Notes: a model not told the origin generated them from the sequence alone. Positions 1 to 8,356 are shown, numbered from the stretch's first letter. The stretch is 64,000 nt of DNA from JAIVGZ01 sp964552205 (GCA_964552205.1 CAZKFT010000004.1:32856-96855); one strand, 5' to 3'. Program-made: numbers and translations.

Positions 1-202
1 GCGCAATCTTGACCACCAGCCTGAGATTGCTTTCAATCATGCGTTGGCGCGCAGGCTCGTCGCCCGTCACTGCCAAGCGTGCGTAATGCACTTCCTCTTC
101 CGCTGTCAGCAGGGGTTTGAAGCCAATTTCCTGCATGTACATGCGGGTAGCATCCAACTCGTGGTCGGAGGCGGCGAAAGTATCGTCGTCCTCAGCGGCC
201 AT
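1..202 (-). CDS. rpoS: RNA polymerase sigma factor RpoS, N-terminal part (runs off window)
   Basis: Stationary-phase/general stress sigma factor. The reverse strand from the ATG at 202 reads a short acidic leader (MAAEDDDTF), then LDATRMYMQEIGF, LLTAEEEVHYARLA and MIESNLRLVVKIA, which is the start of conserved sigma-70 region 1.2/2 as in RpoS. The 3' remainder lies outside the window. The leader before LDAT is short for an RpoS; an in-frame ATG at 238 would add 12 residues inside nlpD. The start overlaps the last 11 nt of nlpD, and nlpD-rpoS is the classical arrangement. Identity is firm from motif plus context; the exact start is not. Confidence 0.9.
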   Translation of the reverse strand, partial: MAAEDDDTFAASDHELDATRMYMQEIGFKPLLTAEEEVHYARLAVTGDEPARQRMIESNLRLVVKIA

Positions 203-914
203 CCGGAAGGTAGCGCATGGGGTCGACCGCCTGTCCATCAACCCGGATCTCGAAATGAAGCATCGCCCTACGGCCTGGACCTTCGCCCATGGTGGCTATC
301 CGTTGCCCTGCACGCACGTCTTCTCCTTCGCGTACCAGAATTTCGCGGTTATGTGCATACGCACTCAACAACTGGTCGTTGTGCTTGATGATGATAAGCT
401 CGCCGTATCCGATGAGTCCACTGCCGGTATAGACCACCCGTCCCGACGCAGAAGCATTCACCGCCTGTCCTGCACGTCCTGCTATGGCTATTCCTTTCCC
501 CGCGCTACCCGCGTCGTTGAATCGCGATATCACCTCGCCCTCGGTCGGCCACCTGAACGCTATGCGGTTGTCACGGCTGACCTGCGGTGGTGTGCTGGGT
601 GTGGTCGTACGGGGCGGTGTGGCGGGGCTCGGGGTCGGCGTGGTGCTCGCAGTGCTAGGCGTCGTGCGCACACCGCCCGCTGGTGGCCAGAGACGCAGGC
701 GCTGTCCGGGCCGAATGAGGTAGCGCGGCGGCTCGACACCGTTCCACCGTGCGACATCCTGCCAGCTGATTCCATACCGGAAGGAGATCGAGTACACGGT
801 ATCACCCGGTTGCACGGTATAGGTGTAAGGCACTGCCCGTGACGGTGGCTTGTTGGCGCAACCCGTGAGTACCATGGCGAGGGCCAAAGACACGAGCAAT
901 ACGCGCAGTGCCAT
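192..914 (-). CDS. nlpD: LysM/M23 lipoprotein, NlpD-type cell division amidase activator
   Basis: 240 aa. Outer-membrane lipoprotein expected to activate a peptidoglycan amidase at septation. The N-terminus has a hydrophobic stretch ending in a lipobox LTGC (about residue 17). A LysM domain follows (YTVQPGDTVYSISFRYGIS, about 33-80), then a Thr/Pro-rich linker and a C-terminal LytM/M23-like domain (GKGIAIAG ... GYGELIIIKH ... LHFEIRVDG). The peptidase fold lacks the usual metal-binding histidine pattern at GKGIAIAG, consistent with a catalytically inactive regulator like E. coli NlpD. The ATG at 914 is chosen because the lipoprotein signal starts there and yqaA stops 3 nt upstream; longer in-frame sequence is a yqaA shadow. 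Confidence 0.92.
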   Translation of the reverse strand: MALRVLLVSLALAMVLTGCANKPPSRAVPYTYTVQPGDTVYSISFRYGISWQDVARWNGVEPPRYLIRPGQRLRLWPPAGGVRTTPSTASTTPTPSPATPPRTTTPSTPPQVSRDNRIAFRWPTEGEVISRFNDAGSAGKGIAIAGRAGQAVNASASGRVVYTGSGLIGYGELIIIKHNDQLLSAYAHNREILVREGEDVRAGQRIATMGEGPGRRAMLHFEIRVDGQAVDPMRYLPDGR

Positions 915-916
915 GC

Positions 917-1495
917 CTAATCCACCAACAGAAACCATGCCAGAACCAAGACCAGCACGCTCACCCAGCCAATCGTGTCCACATGACGGCGCAACACCGG
1001 CTCGATGCGCGGCCCGATGAGCCGCACCAGGCCTGCGACCATGAAAAACCGTGCGCCGCGCCCCACCATTGAGGCCAATACGAAGGGTACAAGGGCCATG
1101 CCCGCTGCCCCTGAGGCGATCGTGAACACTTTGTAGGGAATCGGTGAGAAACCGGCGATGACAACCACCCATATCCCCCAGCGGGCAAACCACTCGTGTG
1201 CGAGCAGGTATGAATCCCACCACCCCACGCGATGCAAGACGGGTGTTACCAGATCCAGTGCGAACACTCCGATGAAATATCCGGCGACGCCACCCAGTAC
1301 CGAGAACACCGTCGCAATCAAGGCGTAGCGCCACCATGCTGGCGGATTGGCCAGCGTCATCGGGGCCAGCATCACGTCTACGGGGATAGGAAAGAAAGAG
1401 GACTCGGCAAAACTCACTACGCCCAGATAACGTGGCGCGTGTCGGTGGGCCGACCACACCAAAGCGCGGTCATACAGGCGCGAGAACCAGCGCAT
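917..1495 (-). CDS. yqaA: YqaA-family (DedA-like/VTT) inner-membrane protein
   Basis: 192 aa hydrophobic protein with about four to five membrane segments. It carries the SNARE-associated/DedA-like signatures: an FAESSFFPIPVDVMLAP block near residue 30 and a second re-entrant-like block GFSPIPYKVFTIASG near residue 115. Members of this superfamily are linked to lipid transport or membrane homeostasis; the substrate of YqaA is not established. Its ATG shares one base with the TGA of pcm, and nlpD starts 3 nt after its stop, so it belongs to the surE-pcm-yqaA-nlpD operon. This gene between pcm and nlpD is common in pseudomonads and xanthomonads. Confidence 0.85.
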   Translation of the reverse strand: MRWFSRLYDRALVWSAHRHAPRYLGVVSFAESSFFPIPVDVMLAPMTLANPPAWWRYALIATVFSVLGGVAGYFIGVFALDLVTPVLHRVGWWDSYLLAHEWFARWGIWVVVIAGFSPIPYKVFTIASGAAGMALVPFVLASMVGRGARFFMVAGLVRLIGPRIEPVLRRHVDTIGWVSVLVLVLAWFLLVD

Positions 1496-2151
1496 CAGAC
1501 CACGCCGCCCAACAGAGGCACGAAACTCACAGCTCCGAGATTCTCCTGCAGATACTCCTCATCGGTCCGAACAATCCGCAAAAGGTCCTGACGCCCCTGC
1601 GGTCCGACAGGAATGACGAGAACCCCACCCGGAGCCAACTGGTCCAGCAGGTCCATCGGCAGCGTCTCTGCTGCAGCTGTCACGATGATGCCATCGTAGG
1701 GAGCGAATTCTGGCCAGCCACAGCCGCCATCACTGTGCTTGAGCTTCACATTCCGGAATCCCAGCGACCGCATCCGGCTGCGGGTCTGCACCAACAGGGC
1801 ATTCAAGCGCTCAACCGTGTAAACCTCCGGTACCAAGCCTGCCAAAACTGCTGCTTGGTACCCACATCCGGTACCTACCTCAAGCACCTTGCCGGGAATG
1901 CCGTGTTCGATAAGCGCTTCAGTCATGCGCGCGACAACCCAAGGTTGAGAAATGGTCTGCCCGTGTCCTATGGGTAGCGCGGTATCCTCGTAGGCACGCG
2001 AGGCCAAGGCTTCATCCACAAACAGGTGGCGTGGCACCTGTCGGATGCGCTCCAACACACGCATATCCTTGATGCCCGACTCCTTGATCCGCTGCACCAG
2101 TCTTTCGCGGGTGCGCGGGGAGGTCATGCCGATGCCGCGGGTGTCGCTCAT
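1495..2151 (-). CDS. pcm: Protein-L-isoaspartate O-methyltransferase
   Basis: 218 aa. Methylates L-isoaspartyl residues with SAM so that age-damaged proteins can be repaired; cytoplasmic. The SAM-binding motif VLEVGTGCGYQAAVLAGLV is seen near residue 80, preceded by the family block HGQTISQPWVVARMTEAL and followed by VYTVERL. Start at 2151 is chosen because ATG overlaps the surE stop (ATGA) and AAGGG lies about 8 nt upstream; an in-frame start at 2172 inside surE is less likely. surE-pcm pairing is classical and both contribute to stationary-phase survival. Confidence 0.93.
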   Translation of the reverse strand: MSDTRGIGMTSPRTRERLVQRIKESGIKDMRVLERIRQVPRHLFVDEALASRAYEDTALPIGHGQTISQPWVVARMTEALIEHGIPGKVLEVGTGCGYQAAVLAGLVPEVYTVERLNALLVQTRSRMRSLGFRNVKLKHSDGGCGWPEFAPYDGIIVTAAAETLPMDLLDQLAPGGVLVIPVGPQGRQDLLRIVRTDEEYLQENLGAVSFVPLLGGVV

Positions 2152-2912
2152 GGTGCGCTGCCCTTCAGCCAACCCGCCACCTTGTCGAGCGCGCCATACC
2201 GGGTGAGGTCAACTTGCAACGGTGTCACGGATACAAAGCCATGCGCCACCGCGTGGAAATCCGTGCCGGGGCCTGCATCCGCTTCTCCGCCCACTGGACC
2301 CACCCACCAGATGGGATTTCCGCGCGGGTCTGCGCTGCGCTCTGCCGGCGCAGAACGATGGCGATGGCCGAGACGCGTGGCCTCGAAGCCCTGGATATCA
2401 CCCCACGGCAGATCCGGTACGTTGATGTTGAGGATGGTGTCCGCGGGCAGTGGGTCACGACTCAAGCGCTCGATGAGCTGGCACACGGCCCGCGCAGCGC
2501 TTTCATAGTGGCCATTGCGCGTGGAGACCAATGACACGGCTATCGCCGGAAGGCCCAGAAAACGCCCCTCCATGGCACCGGCAACAGTCCCGGAATACAA
2601 CACATCATCTCCCAGGTTGGCGCCAGCGTTGATTCCAGACACCACCATATCGGGCTCATCCTCGAGCAGGCCGGTGATGGCCAGATGAACGCAGTCCGTG
2701 GGCGTACCGTCCACCGAGAAAATCCCATCGCCTTCCCCACGCACACGCAGAGGATTCTCAAGTGTCAACGAGTTCGATGCCCCGCTGCGGTTTCGGTCTG
2801 GCGCGACGACCGTGACCCGGCCCATGGCGGCAAGAAACTCACCCATGCAACGCAGGCCTGGGGCATTGAATCCATCATCGTTGGAGAGCAGGAAATGCAT
2901 GGAAGTCGTCAT
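2148..2912 (-). CDS. surE: 5'/3'-nucleotidase SurE
   Basis: 254 aa. Metal-dependent nucleoside monophosphatase acting in stationary-phase survival. The N-terminal LLSNDDGFNAPGL holds the Asp-Asp metal pair; further family blocks are GASNSLTL, GTPTDCVHLA, VVSGINAGANLGDDVLYSGTV and NINVPDLP. The ATG at 2912 gives MTTSMHFLLSNDDG; ATG at 2900 (MHFLLSNDDG) is an alternative nearer the family consensus. First gene of the operon surE-pcm-yqaA-nlpD-rpoS, divergent from smr with only 39 bp between starts. Confidence 0.95.
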   Translation of the reverse strand: MTTSMHFLLSNDDGFNAPGLRCMGEFLAAMGRVTVVAPDRNRSGASNSLTLENPLRVRGEGDGIFSVDGTPTDCVHLAITGLLEDEPDMVVSGINAGANLGDDVLYSGTVAGAMEGRFLGLPAIAVSLVSTRNGHYESAARAVCQLIERLSRDPLPADTILNINVPDLPWGDIQGFEATRLGHRHRSAPAERSADPRGNPIWWVGPVGGEADAGPGTDFHAVAHGFVSVTPLQVDLTRYGALDKVAGWLKGSAP

Positions 2913-2937
2913 GATACCCGATGCTGTCGGGGCGTAG

Positions 2938-2945
2938 GCTATACT
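2938..2945. promoter_or_regulatory. Overlapping -10 elements for divergent surE and smr
   Basis: The 39-bp gap between surE and smr contains TATACT (2940-2945, plus) ending 6 nt before the smr ATG, overlapped on the minus strand by TATAGC (2943-2938) 25 nt before the surE start. No convincing -35 boxes are seen. Promoter assignment is inference from position and similarity to TATAAT. Confidence 0.45.
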
Positions 2946-2951
2946 CCGGCG

Positions 2952-3509
2952 ATGCCAAGGCGGCCACGCAACACCCCCCGCATCAGCGACGAGGAACGCA
3001 CCCTGTTCCGCGAAGCAGTAGCGGATGCCAAACCACTCCCACCCGACGACAGGATCCAGGTTCCCAAGCGGCGCCCGAAACCGGTGGCGCGCTCGCGGGA
3101 AGCTGACGAACGGGAAGTCATGGAAGCGCTGACGGCTGCAATGCCGGACGGCGAACTGGAAACCGGCGATGAGCTTGAGTGGCGTATTCCCGGTGTCCAG
3201 ACCAGTGTCCTGCGGAAGTTACGCAGGGGCCAATTCCGGATTGCGCGTGAACTTGACCTGCACGGCATGAACGCGAACGAGGCAAAGCCGGCGGTGGCCT
3301 TGTTCATCCACGAAGCGCGCCAGCAAGGCCTGCATTGTGTCCGTGTCATCCACGGCAAGGGCAAGGGTTCGCGTACCGGGCATTCGATTCTCAAGCAACT
3401 GGTGGGCGGGTGGCTACGCCGCCACGACGGTGTCCTGGCCTACACTTCTGCGCGGCCCGAGGACGGCGGTACTGGCGCCCTGCTGGTCCTGCTCAGGAAG
3501 CTCGGCTGA
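2952..3509 (+). CDS. Smr-domain protein (SmrA/SmrB-like putative endonuclease)
   Basis: 185 aa. A charged, Pro/Arg-rich N-terminal region of about 90 residues precedes a C-terminal Smr domain: RELDLHGM near 105, then VIHGKGKGS with the conserved glycine loop, and a terminal GALLVLLRKLG. Smr domains derive from MutS2-type nucleases; E. coli SmrB cleaves mRNA at collided ribosomes, while SmrA is less understood. Which one this matches cannot be settled by eye. The start at 2952 sits directly after a -10-like TATACT, so the mRNA may be leaderless. The 3' end overlaps the convergent symporter gene by 17 nt. Confidence 0.85.
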   Translation: MPRRPRNTPRISDEERTLFREAVADAKPLPPDDRIQVPKRRPKPVARSREADEREVMEALTAAMPDGELETGDELEWRIPGVQTSVLRKLRRGQFRIARELDLHGMNANEAKPAVALFIHEARQQGLHCVRVIHGKGKGSRTGHSILKQLVGGWLRRHDGVLAYTSARPEDGGTGALLVLLRKLG

Positions 3510-4911
3510 ACTTCGACACCAGAACGATCGCAGACCAGGAGAGGATGAATCCGGGCACCAACTCGTAAAGGTCAAACACCCCGCCGGACAACTGCTTCCA
3601 GACAATCACTGTCAACGCGCCGACCAGAAGTCCGACCACCGCACCCCGGGCGGTCATGGGCTTCCAGTACAGCGACAGGATGATGGCCGGTCCAAAGGCC
3701 GCACCAAACCCGGCCCAAGCGTAGGCCACCAAGTCCAGCACCTTGCTGTCCGGGTCCAGTGCCAAGGTCCAAGCGGTCACGGATATGACAAGCACGCCCA
3801 AGCGACCCAACCACAACTTTCCACGGTCGCCGGAAGTCCCACCCAGAACACGCGTATACAGGTCTTCTGTCAGCGCCGAACTCGCCACCAGCAACTGCGC
3901 CTCGGCGGTGCTCATGATGGCGGCGAGAATGGCAGCGAGCAGTATCCCCGCCACCAAGGGATGAAACAGCAACTCTGCCATCAGCATGAACACGGTTTCT
4001 GTCGCGCCACCCTCCAGTCCAGGGACCAGCACACTGCCCAAAATGCCGATAGCAATCGCGGAGACCAGACAGAGTGCGGTCCACGAGATGGCAATGCGGC
4101 GGGCGCCCGGCATCTCGGCGGGGTCTCGGATGGCCATGAAGCGGATGATGATGTGTGGCTGCCCGAAATACCCAAGTCCCCACCCGAGCAACGACAACAC
4201 GCCGATGACACTGGCCGCTTCTGTTGCGCTCATGGTGAATGGATCGAACAGCGACGGGTTGGCTTCCGCAATCGTCCCGATACCGCCATCAATGGCCATC
4301 CAACCAAACAGTGCGATGATGACCAGTGCCAGCAACATCAGTAATCCTTGGAAAAGATCGGCCCAACTGATGGCAAGAAATCCACCAAACAGCGTGTAGA
4401 GCATGATCATGCTGGTGCCGATGGTCACCGCCCAGAAATACTGCAGGTGGAACACGGTCTCGAACAACTTGCCTGCGGCGACCAGACCGGAACTGGTGTA
4501 GAAGGTGAAGAACAACAGGATGGTGGTCGCAGCGATGATATTCAGCAGGCGGCCGTATTCCGGGAACCGTCGTGCGAAATACGACGGAACGGTGAGCGCA
4601 TTGTCCAGTGCCTCGGTGCGACGACGCAGCGGTTCGGCGACGATGCGCCAATTGAGCCAGGTTCCGACCAATAGCCCCAGCGCCATCCAACCCGCCCCGA
4701 GTCCAGCGACATAAGCGAGTCCTGGCAAACCCATCATCAGCCAGCCACTCATGTCCGTCGCACACGCCGCGAGCGCTGTCACCCACCGCCCTAGCCCCCT
4801 GCCGCCCAGGAGATAATCGGACAGGTCGTGCGTACGTCGCCACGCCCAGATGCAGATGGTCACCAGGACCAGGAAATATGCTGCGAATGCCCACAAGGTT
4901 GCCGATGCCAT
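3493..4911 (-). CDS. putP: Sodium:solute symporter, PutP (sodium/proline) type
   Basis: 472 aa, about 12-13 predicted membrane segments; SSS/LeuT-fold family importing solute with Na+. Diagnostic PutP-like blocks are LGGRGLGRWVTALAACATDMSGW near residue 35, WLNWRIVAEPLRRRTE near 85 and GWGLGYFGQPHIIIRFMA near 245. Conserved Ser residues at the LMSTAEAQLL-like segment (AAIMSTAEAQLLVASSA, about 335) fit the Na+ site region. Proline is the best guess for substrate, but close homologues transport other solutes. It starts 11 nt after the isomerase gene, so truD, the isomerase and this gene could be cotranscribed. Confidence 0.87.
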   Translation of the reverse strand: MASATLWAFAAYFLVLVTICIWAWRRTHDLSDYLLGGRGLGRWVTALAACATDMSGWLMMGLPGLAYVAGLGAGWMALGLLVGTWLNWRIVAEPLRRRTEALDNALTVPSYFARRFPEYGRLLNIIAATTILLFFTFYTSSGLVAAGKLFETVFHLQYFWAVTIGTSMIMLYTLFGGFLAISWADLFQGLLMLLALVIIALFGWMAIDGGIGTIAEANPSLFDPFTMSATEAASVIGVLSLLGWGLGYFGQPHIIIRFMAIRDPAEMPGARRIAISWTALCLVSAIAIGILGSVLVPGLEGGATETVFMLMAELLFHPLVAGILLAAILAAIMSTAEAQLLVASSALTEDLYTRVLGGTSGDRGKLWLGRLGVLVISVTAWTLALDPDSKVLDLVAYAWAGFGAAFGPAIILSLYWKPMTARGAVVGLLVGALTVIVWKQLSGGVFDLYELVPGFILSWSAIVLVSKFSRAS

Positions 4912-4922
4912 GATTCGTCCGC

Positions 4923-5675
4923 CTATTTCTTTGCTGCAAGTTGTGCGAGGACCGCCTTCATTGTGGCTTGGGTCTCATCACTGAACCAACCAGCGTTCAT
5001 GGCGTCAGTGTCTGCCTGGCCGAGCGCCTCGAACGCGGCTACAAGGTCCCCACGACAAAGCTCACGTGTGGCAAGCATCGCTTTGGGCGGGAGCGCCAGG
5101 AGCTTCTCGCTCCGTGCGACCGCGCGCGGAATCACCTCATCAACGGCTACCACCTCATCTACCAAGCCGATACGCAATGCTTCGTCCGGTCCAATCAGCA
5201 GACCACCCACACACAGGCGCTCCGCCTGCCGCGTTCCCACCAGACGTCTGATGCCCGTATGAATGATGGGCGGCATCGCCATGCCGACCTGAACCTCATT
5301 CACACCCATCTTGAACTCGCCAGCAGCAGCAACGCGCGCATCACAGAAAATCGACATCACCGCACCACCGGCCGGGCTATGTCCGGTCATGGCGACGGTC
5401 ACCGGGACCGGGCTGGTGGCAAGGCGTCGCAGCAGTCCGAAGAAATCCTTCCAGAACTGCGCCATCTCCTCGCGGTCGCGCTGAAGAAGATCCTTCATGT
5501 CCAGTCCTGCAGAGAACATCCCGGGCTGACCCGATAGCACAACCGCGCCTGCGTTACGTGCGGATTCGTCCAGCGCCGAGGACAACGCTTGGACCATCGC
5601 CGGGTTCAAGGCGTTGACCGGTGGTCTCGCCATCCGGATCTCATGGACATCCCCGTGATCAATCCTCTCCAGCAT
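4923..5675 (-). CDS. Enoyl-CoA hydratase/isomerase family protein, delta3-delta2-enoyl-CoA isomerase-like
   Basis: 250 aa crotonase fold. The oxyanion-hole blocks are FSAGLDMKDLL (about 60) and MTGHSPAGGAVMSIFCDAR (about 100). GHSPAGG followed by a non-polar residue and CDAR resembles mitochondrial-type 3,2-trans-enoyl-CoA isomerase, used in oxidation of unsaturated fatty acids, rather than hydratases with two active-site Glu. Start at 5675 is chosen because AGGAGA lies 6 nt upstream and MLERIDHGDV begins the domain; longer reading is truD shadow. It overlaps the 3' end of truD by 17 nt. Isomerase versus another crotonase reaction is not proven. Confidence 0.8.
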   Translation of the reverse strand: MLERIDHGDVHEIRMARPPVNALNPAMVQALSSALDESARNAGAVVLSGQPGMFSAGLDMKDLLQRDREEMAQFWKDFFGLLRRLATSPVPVTVAMTGHSPAGGAVMSIFCDARVAAAGEFKMGVNEVQVGMAMPPIIHTGIRRLVGTRQAERLCVGGLLIGPDEALRIGLVDEVVAVDEVIPRAVARSEKLLALPPKAMLATRELCRGDLVAAFEALGQADTDAMNAGWFSDETQATMKAVLAQLAAKK

Positions 5676-6726
5676 CGGTCTCTCCTGAAAGTGAATCGGG
5701 TACCCGCCATTCGACAAGGCACCCAAGCAGTGTGGTGGCATACGCGCCCGCTGGCAACTCGAAGCCCACCGCCAGCGTGTTCGGGTCCAGAACTTCCGCA
5801 CCCAACTCTCGCGGGATGACGCGCAACGGCCGCCGCTCCATCTCGGCTATCCGCTCCAGTCCCTGCGACATGGCGAGATACGCCTCCATCGCCGACTGCT
5901 CGATGACAAGTGCCTCACTGCTGGAGGCAGTGCCGCCACGCCCCCACATGGGTGCTGAAGGATGCACATCGCCTGAAGCACAGCGTTCCAGAATGCCGTC
6001 ATCCACCGTGTCAATCGAAAAGCGGCTTCCGGTGCCTTCCAGCATCATGACATCACCCGCGACAGGCTTGTCCCAGACCCCAAGGTCGACGCGCCGGTCG
6101 AGTATGGCGTTGAAGATGGCGGAACGCGCCGCCGATATGAGGAATCCCTTCTGCGAGCGTTGACGCGGAGGCGGTCCACCCGACAACCACCGTTGTGCCA
6201 ACACCAGATTACGACCGCCGCGGCCGAAGCGTTGTGGCCCGAAACGATTGGGGAACCCTGTCGCGAGGGCAGGAACCTGCTTGGCGACCACATCCGCCTG
6301 GCCATCCAGCTCCCGCAACACGATGCGGAAGCGATTGCCGGCGAGCGCGCCACGACGGAGCTTGCGCCCGTGCCGGTGAACTTCCAGTAGCGTGCAGCCC
6401 TCGGCCTCGAATGTCGCCGGGTCTGGATCGGCATTCAGGCAGTGGATACTGAACCACTGCTCGGTGACTGCATGGCGATCCTTGAGCCCCGCCCAACTGA
6501 CCGAGCGTTCAGGTACACCCGCCCAGCGCGCCAATTGGGTCGCCGCCCACGGCGTATTCGCACCGCGTTTTCGCAGTCGGACGAGCAGGTGCTCGCCTGA
6601 CCCGGAAGGAGATACCTTCGGGATTTCGATGACCTCGAAGTCCTCGGGCTTGGCGCGGATCAGTGCGGTTGGCTTGGTCTTCAAAAGAGGGGCTCTCGCA
6701 GAGGCGCGAAGAAAAGACAAAAGCAA
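5659..6726 (-). CDS. truD: tRNA pseudouridine(13) synthase TruD
   Basis: Up to 355 aa; makes pseudouridine 13 in tRNA-Glu. Family blocks seen: KPEDFEVIEIP, LRKRGANTPWA, SWAGLKDRHAVTEQWFS (catalytic Asp in GLKDRH), GNRFRIVLR and FPNRFGPQRFG. The reading frame upstream of KPEDF contains no ATG or GTG: only TTG at 6681 and TTG at 6726 are available, and the residues between them come from an intergenic repeat array. The longer limit is given here; the shorter start would give 340 aa. Native TruD proteins have roughly 20-27 residues before PEDF, so either is plausible. Confidence 0.9.
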   Translation of the reverse strand: MLLSFLRASARAPLLKTKPTALIRAKPEDFEVIEIPKVSPSGSGEHLLVRLRKRGANTPWAATQLARWAGVPERSVSWAGLKDRHAVTEQWFSIHCLNADPDPATFEAEGCTLLEVHRHGRKLRRGALAGNRFRIVLRELDGQADVVAKQVPALATGFPNRFGPQRFGRGGRNLVLAQRWLSGGPPPRQRSQKGFLISAARSAIFNAILDRRVDLGVWDKPVAGDVMMLEGTGSRFSIDTVDDGILERCASGDVHPSAPMWGRGGTASSSEALVIEQSAMEAYLAMSQGLERIAEMERRPLRVIPRELGAEVLDPNTLAVGFELPAGAYATTLLGCLVEWRVPDSLSGETDAGED

Positions 6727-6880
6727 TTAGTATTCTTCATATTATTGTCTCTGCGTTCTCTGCGTGCTCTGCGCGAACATCTTTATTCTTTTAACTCTTT
6801 TATTTTTTCTCCGCGTCTCTGCGGCTCCGCGAGATCTTTCTTAATCTTTTAATTCTTTTCTTTGCGTCTTTGCGAGAACC
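6692..6880. repeat. Intergenic CGCAGAG repeat array R1 (truD/ispF)
   Basis: One forward unit (CTCTCGCAGAGGCGCGAAG) at the left, then three reverse units (CTCTGCG...GCGCGAAC; CTCCGCGTCTCTGCGG; TTTGCGTCTTTGCGAGAA) separated by TC/TA-rich spacers. The forward unit lies inside the possible 5' end of truD. The array lies between ispF and truD, both read leftward. Confidence 0.85.
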
Positions 6881-6887
6881 CGTCTTT

Positions 6888-7367
6888 TCACCCGCGAGAA
6901 AGGCTAACCACGGCAAACGCAGCGATGCCCTCCCCGCGGCCCGTGAACCCGAGACCTTCGCTGGTGGTCGCCTTGACGCTGACCGCATCCAAGGACAGGT
7001 CCAGGTCTGCACCCAGATGAGCACGCATGGCATCGATATGGGGCGCCACTCTGGGTGCTTGCGCCACCACGGTGACATCCGCGTTCCCTATGCGCCATCC
7101 GAGGCCGGTGACCTTGAGTACACACTCCTTCAACAACACGCGACTGTCGGCACCCTTCCACCGCGGGTCCGAGTCTGGGAAGTGATGTCCGATATCTCCC
7201 TGCGCAATGGCACCAAGCAAGGCATCACACAGGGCATGCAGAACTACATCACCGTCGGAGTGTGCGACCAGACCACGGTCATGGGAGATGCGGACGCCAC
7301 CAAGCGTCACGTGATCCCCCGGCCCGAATGCATGGACATCGATACCCTGACCTATCCGGAATTCCAT
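6888..7367 (-). CDS. ispF: 2-C-methyl-D-erythritol 2,4-cyclodiphosphate synthase
   Basis: 159 aa, normal length for the family. MEP-pathway enzyme that cyclises CDP-ME 2-phosphate. The metal-binding block GQGIDVHAFGPGDHVTLGG is at the N-terminus (Asp and His ligands), with HSDGDVVLHALCDALLGA and DIGHHFPDSDP following and the signature VSVKATTSEGLGFTGRGEGIAA near 135. Begins 2 nt after ispD, so the two act as one unit with ftsB. Its last codons border repeat array R1. Confidence 0.96.
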   Translation of the reverse strand: MEFRIGQGIDVHAFGPGDHVTLGGVRISHDRGLVAHSDGDVVLHALCDALLGAIAQGDIGHHFPDSDPRWKGADSRVLLKECVLKVTGLGWRIGNADVTVVAQAPRVAPHIDAMRAHLGADLDLSLDAVSVKATTSEGLGFTGRGEGIAAFAVVSLSRG

Positions 7368-7369
7368 TG

Positions 7370-8059
7370 TCAGTCCCCCAGGGAAATCAGTGATTCGGCG
7401 AGCTTCAAGTCCGCCGCCGTGGTGATTTTCATATTGCGAGCACTCCCTGGGACCAGCAGGGGCCGAACGCCTGCCACTTCCATCGCAGCCGCTTCATCAG
7501 TTACCTCAGGGCCAGCTTGCTCCAGTGCGTCGCTCAGCGCTCCCAGACGGAACATCTGCGGCGTCTGTGCGCGCCACAAGCCATCGCGCGACACGGTCCG
7601 TTCGCTGCGCCCATCCGTACTGGCCTGCTTGAGCGTGTCCACCACCTGAACCGCCAACAAGCCACCGACACCATCCTGCTCACAGCTTGCGACCAGTCGG
7701 TCGCGGTCCGCCGCAGACAGTAGAGGCCGGGCGGCATCATGGACCAACACCCAATCGGCATCCTCTGCAGGGCCTTCCCGTAACCATTCCAAGGCAGCCA
7801 TAACCGACTCCGCGCGAGTAGCGCCGCCTGTCACGAAGTGCACCGGAACGCCGGGCGAGTAGCGGATTTGCATCTGCGTGTCGTCCGCAGACAACGCAAC
7901 AACCACACCCGCGAGGCCCGGCATGCCCTCAAAACACGCCAGGGCGCGCTCGATGACCATGCGTCCTCCCAGCAAGGCGTACTGCTTCGGAAAATCCGCT
8001 CCGAAACGTGCCCCGCGGCCTGCGGCCGGCATTACCAACCAACGACGCGACTCCATCAT
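7370..8059 (-). CDS. ispD: 2-C-methyl-D-erythritol 4-phosphate cytidylyltransferase
   Basis: 229 aa. MEP-pathway cytidylyltransferase transferring CMP from CTP. N-terminal nucleotide loop MPAAGRGARFGADFPKQY, then VHDAARPLLS near 110 and RAQTPQMFRLGAL near 160, all diagnostic. Two tandem ATG codons (8059 and 8056) overlap the ftsB stop; GGAGGG lies directly upstream, which favours the second by spacing. Not fused to ispF, unlike in some proteobacteria. Confidence 0.96.
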   Translation of the reverse strand: MMESRRWLVMPAAGRGARFGADFPKQYALLGGRMVIERALACFEGMPGLAGVVVALSADDTQMQIRYSPGVPVHFVTGGATRAESVMAALEWLREGPAEDADWVLVHDAARPLLSAADRDRLVASCEQDGVGGLLAVQVVDTLKQASTDGRSERTVSRDGLWRAQTPQMFRLGALSDALEQAGPEVTDEAAAMEVAGVRPLLVPGSARNMKITTAADLKLAESLISLGD

Positions 8060-8349
8060 CCCTCCGGGTCGACCTTTTCGGGATCGACCACCTGGTAGAA
8101 CGTTTCCCCTTCACGGATCATGCCGAGCTCCGCGCGTGCACGCTCCTCGATAGCGCTAAGCCCGGATTTCAGGTCATCAACCTCCGCAGCCAAAGCTGCA
8201 TTGCGCTCCGCAAGGCGCGCGTTCTCTTCCTGCTGCCGTTGCAACTCTTTTCGCAGCTGCCAAGTCTGACGCACGCCGTTTTCATCGAACCACAGCTGAT
8301 ACTGGAGCACCAGCAGCATGATAACCAGCAACCCGATGAGCCAGCGCAT
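8056..8349 (-). CDS. ftsB: Cell division protein FtsB
   Basis: 97 aa. Single-pass inner-membrane divisome protein of the FtsQLB complex. One N-terminal membrane helix (residues 3-20) is followed by a periplasmic coiled coil rich in Q/E/R/L (about 28-68) and the typical C-terminal MIREGETFYQVVD. Position directly downstream of eno and upstream of ispD is the conserved gammaproteobacterial order. Overlaps ispD by 4 nt. Confidence 0.93.
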   Translation of the reverse strand: MRWLIGLLVIMLLVLQYQLWFDENGVRQTWQLRKELQRQQEENARLAERNAALAAEVDDLKSGLSAIEERARAELGMIREGETFYQVVDPEKVDPEG

Positions 8350-8356
8350 CAGGTCT

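Noticed and set aside
3337..4344. 335-codon plus-strand open frame
   Set aside because: Gln/His/Arg-rich shadow of the PutP-type symporter and smr.
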